DNA of 64,000 nt, from NCBI GenBank assembly GCA_019739215.1, contig JAHHDR010000020.1:62001-126000 (forward strand). The letters run 5' to 3'. Source of the DNA: Rhizobium sp. GTDB taxonomy: Bacteria > Pseudomonadota > Alphaproteobacteria > Rhizobiales > Rhizobiaceae. The notes under the pieces are model-generated. The model was not told where the DNA came from and did not search any database. It was given only the letters and a program-made list of their open reading frames with translations. This document shows, one piece after another, positions 9,787 to 19,246 of this stretch; positions within the stretch are counted from its first letter, which is position 1, and every line of letters starts with the position of its first letter. The position numbers and the translations under genes were made by a program.

Positions 9787-10101
9787 TCAGCCCTCCTGCA
9801 CCCGGATGATGGACATGCCAGTCCCATCCGGCTTGATTTCGACGACCGCGTAGGTGCGGGCGTTGACAGTGAGAGCGTCACCCTGCTTCCCGGACGTTGG
9901 CACTTCTGCGCTCACGGCAAGAATCTGCGGCGCGGACCCTTCCGCCCCGCCGTCGAGAAACTCGGATGGCAGCAAGCGATAGTCGTCGTCGAAGATCGCG
10001 GAGAACGTCGCCGTGCCGCCGGAATGAACCCAGGCAACGGACACGGCGAAATCGTTCTCCGCGACGAAGAGCAGCCGATCGGCGTCAGTCTCAACCGGCA
10101 T
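9787..10101 (-). CDS. Phage head-tail joining protein
   Basis: A 104-residue protein (MPVETDADRLLFVAENDFAV at the start, ending GTGMSIIRVQEG). The pattern of a small beta-rich protein with an N-terminal DFA-V strand, FSAIFDDDYRLL and an ending VEIKPDGTGMSIIRVQ matches the lambda FII-type head-tail attachment family (PF05354). It overlaps the upstream 56-residue gene by 11 bases and precedes the tail terminator, which is the expected order for connectors between capsid and tail genes. Confidence 0.6.
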   Translation of the reverse strand: MPVETDADRLLFVAENDFAVSVAWVHSGGTATFSAIFDDDYRLLPSEFLDGGAEGSAPQILAVSAEVPTSGKQGDALTVNARTYAVVEIKPDGTGMSIIRVQEG

Positions 10102-10261
10102 CGCTCTTCACCTTCGGCGCCGGCACCCCGCCGGCCTTCTCCATCGCGGCCGTCTTGATCGCGATCGGATCGTTTTCGTCCAGTTCGACGACATCCCCAG
10201 CGCGGCATTTCACGCCGACGATGATCTCGGTCGTCTGGAGGGTGACGGGTTTCTTGGCCAT
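10091..10261 (-). CDS. Small phage protein, 56 aa
   Basis: A short gene starting MAKKPVTLQTTEIIVGVKCR and ending VPAPKVKSDAG, with CRAGDVVELDENDPIAIK in the middle. It fits exactly between its neighbours (start 4 bases after the upstream stop, 11-base overlap downstream). Small proteins with a beta hairpin and a G-D-V-V-E-L-D motif are common at this position in Mu-like and lambda-like head operons. Function unknown. Confidence 0.6.
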   Translation of the reverse strand: MAKKPVTLQTTEIIVGVKCRAGDVVELDENDPIAIKTAAMEKAGGVPAPKVKSDAG

Positions 10262-10265
10262 CGGG

Positions 10266-10688
10266 TCAGGCCTTCAGATTGGCGAGCGCATGTTCGGCGC
10301 TCGCCAGATCATCCGTCGCCATGGCGATATCGGCAGGGTCTGTGGCCGCCGCCAGCTTCGCCTTTGTCGCCGCGACAGCATCGGTCGCCGTCTTGCGATC
10401 AGCCGCCAGCTTCGCCTTGGTTGCGGCGTCCGCGTCGTCCTTCGCCGGCACCTTGGCGACGGGCTCGAGCACGGATTTCAGGTAGGAAGAAAGATCGTCG
10501 AACTTGCCGGGCAGGTTGAGGATCTCGCCGCGCTTGAAGGTAATCGGCATCGACGGCTCGACAACGCCCGCGTCATTGTCGAGCACAGTCAGCGCATGAA
10601 GCCGGGTGGCGATCTGGGCTTCGGTCAGTTTCAACCGCTGGCCGGGACCGATCGCGCATCCGAGCGTACTGCTCACAACACATTTCAT
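10266..10688 (-). CDS. Phage head-module protein of unknown function
   Basis: A 140-residue protein. The N-terminal half has an extended region (LTEAQIATRLHALTVLDND, MPITFKRGEILNLPGKFDDL) and the C-terminal half is an alanine/lysine-rich coiled coil (KAKLAADRKTATDAVAATKA). It sits between capsid and connector genes on the same strand. The first half resembles small head proteins that precede connector genes; the coiled-coil tail suggests an oligomeric or accessory head role. I cannot assign a family. Confidence 0.55.
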   Translation of the reverse strand: MKCVVSSTLGCAIGPGQRLKLTEAQIATRLHALTVLDNDAGVVEPSMPITFKRGEILNLPGKFDDLSSYLKSVLEPVAKVPAKDDADAATKAKLAADRKTATDAVAATKAKLAAATDPADIAMATDDLASAEHALANLKA

Positions 10689-10765
10689 GGGTTCTCTCCG
10701 TTCGTTTCAAGGCGGTCGGCCGAGGCGGCCGGCGCCGAAATTCACCGCATCGCGGCGACTGACGA

Positions 10766-11699
10766 TCAGGTGAAGGTCACGAGGCAGGCATGCTGCCAGA
10801 AGCCGAAGCCGACATTGCCGGTCCAGTCGATGCCGAACAGCTGCTCGCGATTGAGCTGCTCATATTCCGAGCCCTCGCCGAGGGCGACGACATCGGGAAT
10901 ATCTTCCTCCTGGAGAACGAAGGCCTTGGCGGCGCTGTCGGTGCGGATGATCGCGAACTTGTCGGTCCAGGTCAGGCGCGGGTTGGTCACGACATCGATC
11001 GTGAACTTGCCCTTCAGCGCCGGCAGGGTGTTGCTCTTGCCGCCGGTACCGAGCAAGGCTGTGACGGCTTCCAGCGCAACGCCCATGTAGCTGACGGGGA
11101 TCTGCACCTGGAACGAGGCCGCGCTCTGGTTCATCGGTTCGCCGGCATCATCCTTGAAGCCGAAGATCTGCTGAATACCCTTCATGACACCGAGCGCGAA
11201 TTCGTCCACGGTCGGCGATGCCGGGGTGGCGATGTCAACACTGATCGAATTCGACTGGGTACCGCTCTGGCCTTCGGCGTGGTCGGTGTCGAAGAAATAC
11301 TGACCGTCATAGCAGAGCGCCGAAGCGCCGGTCAGCAGGAGGGCAGACAGCAGCTTGGGCCGGATGATCGAGCACACGTTCCGCCAGCTGGTTGACGCGG
11401 ACCTGGATCATGCCGAGCTTGTCGCGCCGCATGTCCTTGGATTTGAACTTGATCGAGCCTTCGTAATCCTTGTTCGAGATCGTGAAACCGTTCTCGGCAA
11501 GCTCTTTCGGCGTGCGGCCGCCGATGAACTCGCGCAGCGCAGGCGCGTTGCCGAGCCAGGCATAGCTTTCGAGCGCCTGATCCGAATTGACGGTCATGGC
11601 GATATCGCCGACCCAGGCATTGGAGCCGGTATCAAGCGCGGCGAGGATCATGCCTCGCACGCCGTTCGTGGTGATTTTTCCATACTGCTGCGGCAACAT
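10766..11699 (-). CDS. Major capsid protein, Mu gpT-like (one-base frameshift)
   Basis: Residues start MLPQQYGKITTNGVRGMILA and include KDYEGSIKFKSKDMRRD, then after a frame break CYDGQYFFDTDH, the signature of the Mu-like major head subunit gpT (PF10124). The break is at GGCCCAAG on the coding strand; dropping one C at 11357-11359 gives LDHPAKLLSALLLTG in frame and a single 310-residue protein, the normal gpT size. The start at 11699 follows a purine-rich site. The gene follows the decoration protein and precedes connectors. It is almost certainly functional in the real genome if the indel is an assembly error. Confidence 0.85.
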
Positions 11700-11787
11700 G
11701 AACTGTTCCTTTCCTCGGTTCGGCCATGCGGCCGTCAGGTGCCAATGAGGGTGACGACAACGTTGCCGCTGTCGTCGGATGGAGGCG

Positions 11788-12199
11788 TTACAGGACCGAC
11801 GTGGTGTCGAATTCGACGATGCCGACGCCGGTGGAAACCCAGCGACTGACCCAGCCGATCTTCGTGTTCGTTGACGCCGTGAGCGTGAACGTGTCGTCGT
11901 CGCTCGCATAAAACCGGCGGATGATCGTTCGCGGTGATCGCAAGGCCGGCGATCGGCAGTTCGATCTTGCCGCGAGTCTTGGTGTTGACGGTGATCGCGC
12001 CGGCGGCGCCGGCGGAATTGTCGGCGATTGCCTCTGCAAAGCCAAGGAAAGGGTCGCCGGCGACAAGCGGACGGGCATAGCCCGAACCGTTCTCGCCAAC
12101 GGCGGCGCCCTGGTAGATGATATCGGCGGCGATCACCGGGAATTCTTCGGTGTCGCCGAGCTGGAAGGCGCGCGTTTTATTGGCCGCGAGCGTGGTCAT
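11788..12199 (-). CDS. Phage capsid decoration protein, DUF2190-like (one-base frameshift)
   Basis: Residues start MTTLAANKTRAFQLGDTEEF, continue IAADIIYQGAAVGENGSGYA and DPFLGFAEA, then break after AGLAITANDHPPV and resume in the next frame as YASDDDTFTLTASTNTKIGW, ending VEFDTTSVL. A surplus base in the four-base A run at 11910-11913 (T on the coding strand) explains the break; without it the protein is 136 residues. Small beta-rich proteins with KIGWVSRWVSTGVGIVEFD endings, between protease/scaffold and gpT capsid, are head decoration or stabilising proteins. Confidence 0.7.
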
Positions 12200-12271
12200 G
12201 GCTGTTACCTTTCAACGATGTGGAGAGGGTTTGCGGCGAGCCCCGCCGCCGGGTATCGAACGGCGAGGGCC

Positions 12272-13673
12272 TTAGGCGGCCCGCACCTTGCGCTTCATCG
12301 TCGCGACATAGGCGTCGATGGTCGGATATTCTTCCTGAAGCTTCGGCTTGGAATTCCATTCTGCCGTCCAGCCCTCGGGCGTCTGCGGTACAACCGAAAC
12401 CGCCGCCGCCATCGCCGCCCGAAAGCGTGCTGGTCACGCCGTCAGCGGCCTTGTCCAGCAGTTCCAGGCCCTTCATTCTTTCGGAGAGATTGGCCTTGCT
12501 GGCGGCCAGAAGCTTGCCGGCGGCCGCTTCCGGCGTGATCTTGCGGTCTGCCTTCAGTTCGCCGACCAGCTTGTCAACGCCGACCAGGCCGGCCGCCAGT
12601 TCGTCGATCGCAGTCAGGCGCTTGAATTCATTTTCGGCGCCTTCGGCATGCAGGTCCGCGACGAGGCCGGGGTAATCCGCCTTGAGCGCGGCCATGGTGA
12701 GGATGACGGCAGCGGCCGTCGAGCTATTAAGTGCGGTCATAACCGACTCCTGTTTGGGTTGGGCATGGGTTGACACGGCGGCAGGGTCCGGGTCCGGCTG
12801 ATCGACATCGAGCGGGTCTGCCATCCCCGCCAGAACCTGTTCGAACGGCATGATGGCGTCGATCATGCCGCGTGAAAGGGCCGCCGGCGCTGCGAACACC
12901 AGGCCTTGGCCGTAGGTTTCGAGGATCGTTTCGACGGCAACGCCGCGATGCCGGGCAAGCGCCTCGACAAACATCTGTCCGGCATCGTCGACGATCGCCT
13001 GGAGTTCGGCTTTGCCCGCATCACTTTCATGCGGAAGGCGCTTGTTCGGGCTTTGCTGGGCAATTGCTTCGATCACGGTGCCGCCGAGCTTCGTCAGGAT
13101 GCCTTCCAGGTCGACATAGTGGATCAGCGCCCCGACAGATCCGACCAGCGACGTCCGGTCTGCCGTCACCCGGCCGCCGGCCGATGCGATCCAATAAGCC
13201 GCGCTGGCGCCGATGCCGCGAATATGCCCATCGACAGGAATGGTCTGCGTTATTTCGGCAATGACGGCCGGAACGCTGTCGATCATGAAGCCGATACCGC
13301 CGGGGCTGTCGATTTCCATGAGAATGCGGGTGATGCCGGCGGTGCCGGCGGCAAGCCGGAGATCGCGGATGATCTCTTCATAGGAAAAATAGCCGTAGCT
13401 GAACCGGGCCACCAGCGGGCCATAGACGGGCACGATCGCGGTATTGCCAACGCGCCGGGCAAAGCTGCCGGGTGCCAACGTTTCGGACGACAACGTTGCC
13501 GCCATGCTTGCCGCGCCCGCATGAGGGGCCGCGCCGCGCACGTTGCGCACCATCTGAAGCGAGGAAATCACCTCTTCGGCGCGGATGGCCCAGGGTGCGA
13601 GCCCCCGGCGGCTATGTCCGCCGCCGGCATTGCCGAGGAATGACGACACAAGGTTCATGATCTCAGGATTCAT
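12272..13673 (-). CDS. Phage S49-family prohead protease with C-terminal scaffold (one-base frameshift)
   Basis: The N-terminal half is an SppA/lambda C-type S49 serine peptidase: AIVPVYGPLVAR, RILMEIDSPGGIG, GIGASAAYWIASAG (catalytic Ser region) and SLVGSVGALIHYVD. The C-terminal third is a helical scaffold domain. Near 12396-12402 one surplus base breaks the frame; corrected, the protein ends in TIDAYVATMKRKVRAA at 12272 and has 466 residues. An internal ATG at 12740 preceded by AGGAG could make a free scaffold protein, as in the lambda C/Nu3 pair. It lies between portal and decoration genes, overlapping the portal end by 11 bases. Confidence 0.85.
12740..12759 (-). promoter_or_regulatory. 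Internal ribosome binding site for a nested scaffold protein
   Basis: On the coding strand AGGAG lies 5-6 bases upstream of an ATG whose A is at 12740, in frame with the protease gene. It would start MTALNSSTAAAVILTMAALK, a helical scaffold-like segment. Nested scaffold starts inside the protease gene are known for lambda C/Nu3; its use here is inferred from the good site and its position at the domain boundary. Confidence 0.45.
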
Positions 13674-15235
13674 CGGCGTCTTCCTTGTCCTGCTCCATGG
13701 TGTTCGGTACCGCCGGCGCCGGGGCTGGCTTGCTCAGGCCATTTTCATCGGCGAGCTGCTCTTCGTAGCCGAGACCTTCGAACACGCTTTCGACGTCGCC
13801 GCCGGTCCGTTCCATGATGATCTGGCTGCGCGTCTTCGTCCGGTTGGCGATGTCGCGCTCATCGGCGTCGGCATCCTTTTTCGGATCGAGCGACATTTTC
13901 ACCGGGCCGTACCAGGCGGCATTCAGCCAGGCGCGGCGAATGGCGGGATCGTTGAAGAAGCCAGGAGCTTCGATGCGACCCGAAAGGATCGCTTCCTCGA
14001 TCACCATTTCATAAAACGGCTGGCAGAGGTTGCGGACGATCCATGCGCGTTCCCGGCGAAAGGCTTGCCACGCCATTTCCAGCGCCGCTCGGCTGGCGGA
14101 ATAGCTGGCGTCGAACTGTTTGATCAGCAGTTCGAAGGGCAGCTCAAGCGCCGCGCCGATCTGTTTCAGCACCGCGAGCACGAAGGGCTCGAAATTCTGG
14201 TTTGGCCGTGCCGGATTGGCGATCACGATTTCTTCGCCTTCCGCCAGGTCGACGATCGCGCCCTTACCGAGCGCGATCGTCTCTTTGCCGGACTTGCCGT
14301 CCTCGCCTGTCGAGGCGAGTGGCCCGCCTTGGGCCGTCCGGAGTCTTGACGAAGACGGTGAAGAAAGCCGCCAGCACGGCCGCTTCGATTTCCGCTTCCG
14401 AGTAAGTGCCAAGCTGTTTGATGGCCTCGATCACAGGGGCGAGGAACGGCACCCCGCGCGCCTGGTCGGGACGCAACCGCTTGAAGAGATGCAGGCAGAT
14501 CGGCCGGCCGTCATTGTAATGGGCCGGCACGCGGCGCCAGGACATCGCCTTGCGGAAGACATCGCCCGGATGCCGGTCGCTGATATGATAGGCGAGCACG
14601 ACGCCCTCAGGGCTCGTTTCGACACCGCCGACGACAGTGTCGGAATCCATCCGGTTGTTCGGGTTCGAAAGCCGGTCCGCCTCGATCACCTGAAGCTTGG
14701 TGCCGTAAGTGTCGTTCGGGTCTTTTCGGTATCGCCGGATAACCAGGACGTCGCCGCTTTCGTCGGCGGAACCGAACACGAGGGCCTGCAACTCCTCGAA
14801 GGAATGGACGCCGGTGAAATCCGCCGTCCAGCTGGCGAGCGCGAATTCGGTCCGGGCTTTCTTGTTCCACGCGCGCGCGGCCTTCTTGTCGAGGCCCAGC
14901 GCTTCACCGTCGATCTGCGGCAGGACGCGCAATCCCTCGCCGATGATGTTGGTGATGCGGGTCGCGATGGCGCCCGTCGCAATCGGCGTGTTGCGACGCA
15001 AGTCGCGCGATCGAGCGCGCAAGGTCGGCAGGTCCGGCGAGGTGTCGGCATTGGCGCTGCCACCATCCGGCAGGAAGTTCTGCAGGCTGCGCCGATCACG
15101 CTTGCCGCCGACGTAACCGCCGTTGGCGGACGCCAGCGCCGTTCGCGCTACCTGCCGGCGCAATTGCGCCGCCGGCGAAAACACCCCGACCAGCTTGTCG
15201 ACAAGCGAGGGAGCGACCAGGCGCGGCTTTTTCAT
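13663..15235 (-). CDS. Phage portal protein, lambda B-type (one-base frameshift)
   Basis: N-terminal residues MKKPRLVAPSLVDKLVGVFS, then SRDLRRNTPIATGAIATRIT, VIGEGL-like NIIGEGLRVLPQID and HLFKRLRPDQARGVPFLAPV identify the lambda-family portal (PF05136). The frame is lost at GGCCCAAGG (three Gs at 14331-14333 on the plus strand); removing one base joins TPDGQGGPLASTGEDG to the remaining 250 residues, which include ALELPFELLIKQFDASYSAS and the typical REAWLNAAWYGP-like FNDPAIRRAWLNAAWYGP. The restored length is 523 residues, normal for the family. It forms the dodecameric DNA channel of the head. Confidence 0.88.
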
Positions 15236-15456
15236 TCGCTCACTCCGTAGCGTACGCGACCACGGCCGGTGGCGGACGCTTCAAGCGCCGTCACTTTGCG
15301 CTGCCAATAGTCGATCTTGTCGGTGATGGTCCGGGCATCCGCGAGCGTCATCGATCGGCCGGCGATCGAGTAGGACTGCTTTTTCGACACGGCCGCGTCA
15401 GCCTCCAGCCAAAGCTGGAGCTGCTGTTGCGCCTGTGCGAGCGTGATACCGGGCAT
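15232..15456 (-). CDS. Phage gpW-like head-tail joining protein
   Basis: A 74-residue protein starting MPGITLAQAQQQLQLWLEAD, with YSIAGRSMTLADARTITDKI and DYWQRKVTALE. This matches the gpW family (PF02831): an N-terminal helix, a short hairpin around a G-R motif, and a second helix. The start at 15456 is preferred over upstream options because it matches family length. It lies between large terminase and portal and overlaps the portal start by 4 bases, the same order as lambda A-W-B. Confidence 0.8.
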   Translation of the reverse strand: MPGITLAQAQQQLQLWLEADAAVSKKQSYSIAGRSMTLADARTITDKIDYWQRKVTALEASATGRGRVRYGVSE

Positions 15457-15463
15457 GATGACC

Positions 15464-17572
15464 TCAGAGAGCGGAGGACCGGACACGCCGGCCGCGATGC
15501 GGAGAGGGAGCGACTTGCCGCGCGGGGACCGCATCCGGCTGGCTGGGAGCGGCGAGCCGCACCGCGAAACTGTTATTGGCCACCGGCAACGCCCATTCCG
15601 GCGGCCGATCCCAATCGATCTTTTCGCCCTTGAGAACGATCACGAGCGCCTTGCTCATCACCGCCAGGTCGAGTGCTTCGTTGGGCAGGCTCTTCTTGCG
15701 CTTCGTCCACCCCTTGTCGCCTCGGGTTTCGGCGCAGTATTCCGCGAAGACGCGATCGTCGAGTTCGCTCGAAAGATGGTAGGCGCCGGGTCCGGCCTCG
15801 CTTCGGGTCAGCGACAGCGTCACCTCGTCTTTCAGCTTGTCGATGCCGGAATACACCAACCTGATATCCGACGTATTGCCGGCTTTTTTCTGCAGGATCT
15901 TGTCCGGCTTGCCATGGCGCACCCGGTCACGATCGAAGCCGCCTTGGCCCTTTGCGAGATACGTTCGCTTGCCATGGCCGAGCTTCTTTTGCTGGCGATA
16001 GAAGGCATAGGCCTTTTCGGTCACGCCGGCTTCACCGGCCGAGTCGCTGACGAGAGCCACGGGCCGCAGCCCATAGTCCGAATCCGCGACGGGATAGATC
16101 TTCTCGCGCAACGGCGGCAACACGGCCCAATCCTCCAGATAGCGCGGCGGATCGATCGCACGCTGTCTGTCGGCGCCGGGCGCACCTGCCGGCGGCGTGA
16201 CGATCTCCAACCGGTCGATCAACCAGGTTTCCAAGCCGACGCCCCAGGCATGAACATGGACCACGAACCGATGCGACTGGACGTCGACCGCGACCGTCAG
16301 GAACCGGGCGCCCGCCGGGACGATGCCCAGCGGGTATGGCTTGGCGAGCGATTTGAGTGTCTTCGTATCGAGGCCGTCGTCCTCGACATCGTTCGCCTTC
16401 GGCAGATAGGGCCGACCCTGATCGAGCGTGACCGTCGCCTTTAGGCTGCCTTCGTCACCTGTGCGCTCCAACACCTCAAGAGCTTCCTGCTCTCGCTGGA
16501 TCAGGGCTTTCCAGCTCTGGACGGCGGCGATCGGTCCTTCGGCCCAATAGCTGACCACGTCCGTGTCACGGATATCGGGGTCGTCGATCTCGACCAGCTC
16601 GCCGTCATTGGCTTCATGAAGCCAAACTCCGGCCGCATTGAGCGTGATCTTGCGATCCGGTCCGATGACGCAACCGGCCGGGCATACCATGAACACCGTC
16701 TTGGCGGTCTCGCCCGGCGTGGCCTTCCGCTCGAAATGCAGAGTGGACATCAGCGGCCGGAACCGTTCGTGGCAGTGCGGGCATTCCCAGTAGAAATTTC
16801 CCCGTGTCCCGCGATTGTAGATCGACAGGATGCCGGTGCAGGGCGGCGCCTCGTGCGGCGTCGATGCTTCCCAATCCGCGTCGGTGATCGGCTTGCCGGG
16901 CGAACTTTCGAAGACCGACATGCCGAGCGAGCCGAAAGTCTCCGTGCGCTTCAGGGCCAGGTCGAACAAAGCGCCTTCGCCGTCGATATCGTCCGGATTG
17001 TCGATTCGATCAAAATCGGTAACGACCATGTCGGGGATGTCGAGCATGCTGAATTCGCCGGAGACCGGCCATCCGATGCGAACGGACATCCCGCCTTCGA
17101 AGAGTTTGTCGTTGATGCTGTCGGCATTACGGACTTTGGCCAGGCGCGACGTAACCGCCGGCGTAGCGTTCATCATCGGCTTGATCTTCTGAAGGCTGAA
17201 GAGCCGCGCGGCTTCTTTCGTCGGGCAGATGATCTTCATGTCGCGCGGCATGCAGACGACGCGATGCCCCAGGAGATTGAGCACGAGCGCATCGGACTTC
17301 ACCGATCGCGCCGGACCGACGAAGCACACGGCGCGATACTTCCGGCTTGTCGTCATCCGCGCCGGCTCGACCATGTAGGGCGCGAATTCGTTCCGCCACG
17401 GCCCGTTGTAAGTCGCCGAACGAATGCGCCGGCCGTCCGCGCTGCCGGCCCACTCGGGAACCGAGATCCGGCGCGGCGGCCGTACCGCCGGCAGCGCGGC
17501 CACCAGGAGCTTGCCCGGATCGGGATACGACGGGACAACGAGAGGCCCGAGATAGTGTTCGACGTCGAGCAT
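15464..17572 (-). CDS. Phage terminase large subunit, GpA family
   Basis: A 702-residue terminase of the lambda GpA type (PF05876). The Walker A position is FVGPARSVKSDAL at about residues 84-96 and the ATPase half continues with DMKIICPTKEAARLFS, GWPVSGEFSMLDIPDMVVTD and ESSPGKPI. A zinc-binding CPHCHERF motif lies near residue 270, typical of GpA. The nuclease half includes TVAVDVQSHRFVVHV (first metal-binding Asp) and LVSDSAGEAG. It packages DNA into the prohead and makes the cohesive or terminal cut. It overlaps the small subunit stop (ATGA) and ends just before gpW. Confidence 0.92.
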   Translation of the reverse strand: MLDVEHYLGPLVVPSYPDPGKLLVAALPAVRPPRRISVPEWAGSADGRRIRSATYNGPWRNEFAPYMVEPARMTTSRKYRAVCFVGPARSVKSDALVLNLLGHRVVCMPRDMKIICPTKEAARLFSLQKIKPMMNATPAVTSRLAKVRNADSINDKLFEGGMSVRIGWPVSGEFSMLDIPDMVVTDFDRIDNPDDIDGEGALFDLALKRTETFGSLGMSVFESSPGKPITDADWEASTPHEAPPCTGILSIYNRGTRGNFYWECPHCHERFRPLMSTLHFERKATPGETAKTVFMVCPAGCVIGPDRKITLNAAGVWLHEANDGELVEIDDPDIRDTDVVSYWAEGPIAAVQSWKALIQREQEALEVLERTGDEGSLKATVTLDQGRPYLPKANDVEDDGLDTKTLKSLAKPYPLGIVPAGARFLTVAVDVQSHRFVVHVHAWGVGLETWLIDRLEIVTPPAGAPGADRQRAIDPPRYLEDWAVLPPLREKIYPVADSDYGLRPVALVSDSAGEAGVTEKAYAFYRQQKKLGHGKRTYLAKGQGGFDRDRVRHGKPDKILQKKAGNTSDIRLVYSGIDKLKDEVTLSLTRSEAGPGAYHLSSELDDRVFAEYCAETRGDKGWTKRKKSLPNEALDLAVMSKALVIVLKGEKIDWDRPPEWALPVANNSFAVRLAAPSQPDAVPARQVAPSPHRGRRVRSSAL

Positions 17573-18204
17573 CAGTTGAACAGATCCGCTCTTGCTTCGC
17601 GCGTCATGATCGGACGGTCGCCGAAGAACTTGGCGACGGCCCGCTCCAGCTCGGAAAGGATATCGTCGCAGTGCTCAACCGCCATATCGACGCCCTTGCC
17701 GTCCAGGCCAAGCGTGCGCTCCAGCGTGTCGGGCAGCATGGAAATGCTGTCACGCACAATTCGCAGAAGATCCGTCATGACAACCGAGACTTCGTCGCGA
17801 TCGAGTGACTGATTGCGCTCGCGCTTCAACTTTTCGAAGGTCGCCTCGACATCATAAAGCTGCTGGCGGTCTTTCGGCGCCAGCGCCCGGATCGAGTCGC
17901 CGGCCTTTCCGCCGACGAGGGCAAGGCGCATCGCCTCGATCGCCGCCTGTGCTTCCGTCGTCTTGAGCCGGTCGCCTTCATCACGGGCGCATTTCCAAGC
18001 CCATGCTGCCGACGCCTGGAATTCCCAGCTCCGCCCATTCGTCCCTTCCGATAGCGCCGGCAACCCGGCCTTGATCCAGGCATCGAGCGTCGGCAGCGAC
18101 ACCGCGAAGAAATCCGCAAGCTCGCTCTTGTTCAATACGGCGTCCGGCACTCCCGCCGGAAGCGGGAAACGCGCCACCATCTCTGCGATTTCGAGTTCAA
18201 TCAT
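17572..18204 (-). CDS. Phage terminase small subunit, Nu1-like
   Basis: A 210-residue protein starting MIELEIAEMVARFPLPAGVP. Residues about 24-50 form a winged helix-turn-helix (LNKSELADFFAVSLPTLDAW, then IKAGLPAL) as in lambda gpNu1, which recognises the packaging site. The rest is helical, with LKRERNQSLDRDEVSVVMTD and IVRDSISMLPDTLERTLGL, which mediate oligomerisation in related proteins. The start at 18204 was chosen because upstream codons lack a protein-like sequence. The stop overlaps the large-subunit start. Confidence 0.8.
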   Translation of the reverse strand: MIELEIAEMVARFPLPAGVPDAVLNKSELADFFAVSLPTLDAWIKAGLPALSEGTNGRSWEFQASAAWAWKCARDEGDRLKTTEAQAAIEAMRLALVGGKAGDSIRALAPKDRQQLYDVEATFEKLKRERNQSLDRDEVSVVMTDLLRIVRDSISMLPDTLERTLGLDGKGVDMAVEHCDDILSELERAVAKFFGDRPIMTREARADLFN

Positions 18205-18357
18205 GGCAAAAACAACAACCAAAAAACCAAGTGAACTTTCACCCCACACACCCGATCGCACCACGGTCCGAATTACCCGCGGGGTTTGGAATCCGTGGGA
18301 AGGACCCAAGTGCAAGGGTAGGGGCTGGCTTGTGGGGTAGGGGGCAGATGGTCTGGT

Positions 18358-19110
18358 CTAGAAGTCGGGAAGGTTGGTCCGGCTCGCCTTGCTCGACGCA
18401 GACGCGAGTGCCCGGGCAAGGGCGTCGCGGAAGTTCTGCGGCAACCTCGCCACGGCCACCTGGCGAGAGATCTCGAAGAACGCATAGCGTTGCTCGTATC
18501 GGATGTTCTTCAGGAAGAGCAGGACCGGCTCGATGCGCTTGCCGCTCCGGCGCCATATGCCGCGCTTCCATCCGGCGTTGTCGGGTGCGACGAAGTAGAC
18601 GGATCGCGACGGTCCCGCGCGTTTCTTCGATCGCGCTGTCTGCCACTGGGTGGCGTCCGGCCCTGCCTCCAGCTGCGACAGGATCTGCACGATCGTGCCG
18701 GACGAGATGTTCCCGAAGCTGTCGAGCTTCGAGCCACGGGCCGGAACAGCGAACTCGTCGGATGCCATGATGCCCTTGCGGATCAACCAATATTCGAACC
18801 GCTTGTGCGGTCGCGTGCCACCCTGTACCTGCGGCATCAGGTAATGCCTGCCGTATTTGTGGGTGTTGCTTTCCCTGAAGAACACCGATGAGCGCTGCCG
18901 TTGCTTCGTCGCTGGCGTGGCCTGAAGGCTGTTCATCGTGAACCGCGTCGGCCGATCGAAGACGAGAGGCAGCAACCGCGCGTGTTCGGCCTTCATGTCA
19001 TTGGCCGTCCAGGTCAGCGCGAGGGCCGTTGCGAACGGGACATGCTCGCGCTGATGTTCGCGCAAGTCCTTCGTCCATTCGGCGAGGTTGCTTTCGAGCG
19101 AAATATCCAT
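18358..19110 (-). CDS. Phage protein of unknown function upstream of the terminase
   Basis: A 250-residue protein starting MDISLESNLAEWTKDLREHQ and continuing FATALALTWTANDMKAEHAR. It has SSVFFRESNTHKYGRHYLMP, GGTRPHKRFEYWLIRKG and the C-terminal RYEQRYAFFEISRQVAVARL. Proteins with an N-terminal helical segment, an FTMNSLQATPATK strand and a KNIRYEQRY end occur in packaging/head regions of alphaproteobacterial phages and resemble minor structural or HK97 gp10-like proteins. The ATG at 19110 is chosen because upstream sequence is not protein-like. About 150 bases separate it from the small terminase gene; nothing else is seen in that gap. Confidence 0.5.
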   Translation of the reverse strand: MDISLESNLAEWTKDLREHQREHVPFATALALTWTANDMKAEHARLLPLVFDRPTRFTMNSLQATPATKQRQRSSVFFRESNTHKYGRHYLMPQVQGGTRPHKRFEYWLIRKGIMASDEFAVPARGSKLDSFGNISSGTIVQILSQLEAGPDATQWQTARSKKRAGPSRSVYFVAPDNAGWKRGIWRRSGKRIEPVLLFLKNIRYEQRYAFFEISRQVAVARLPQNFRDALARALASASSKASRTNLPDF

Positions 19111-19246
19111 AGGAAGCCAGAGCGGCAAAGCCTGGTCTGGCTTGCCTGGGTCGGCCGGCTCATCCGCTATGGGGAGAGACACAAACACCGATCATCCTGA
19201 TGGCAGTCGAGAATCAAATCCGCCCTCTGCCTTGGGCGAACTCGTC

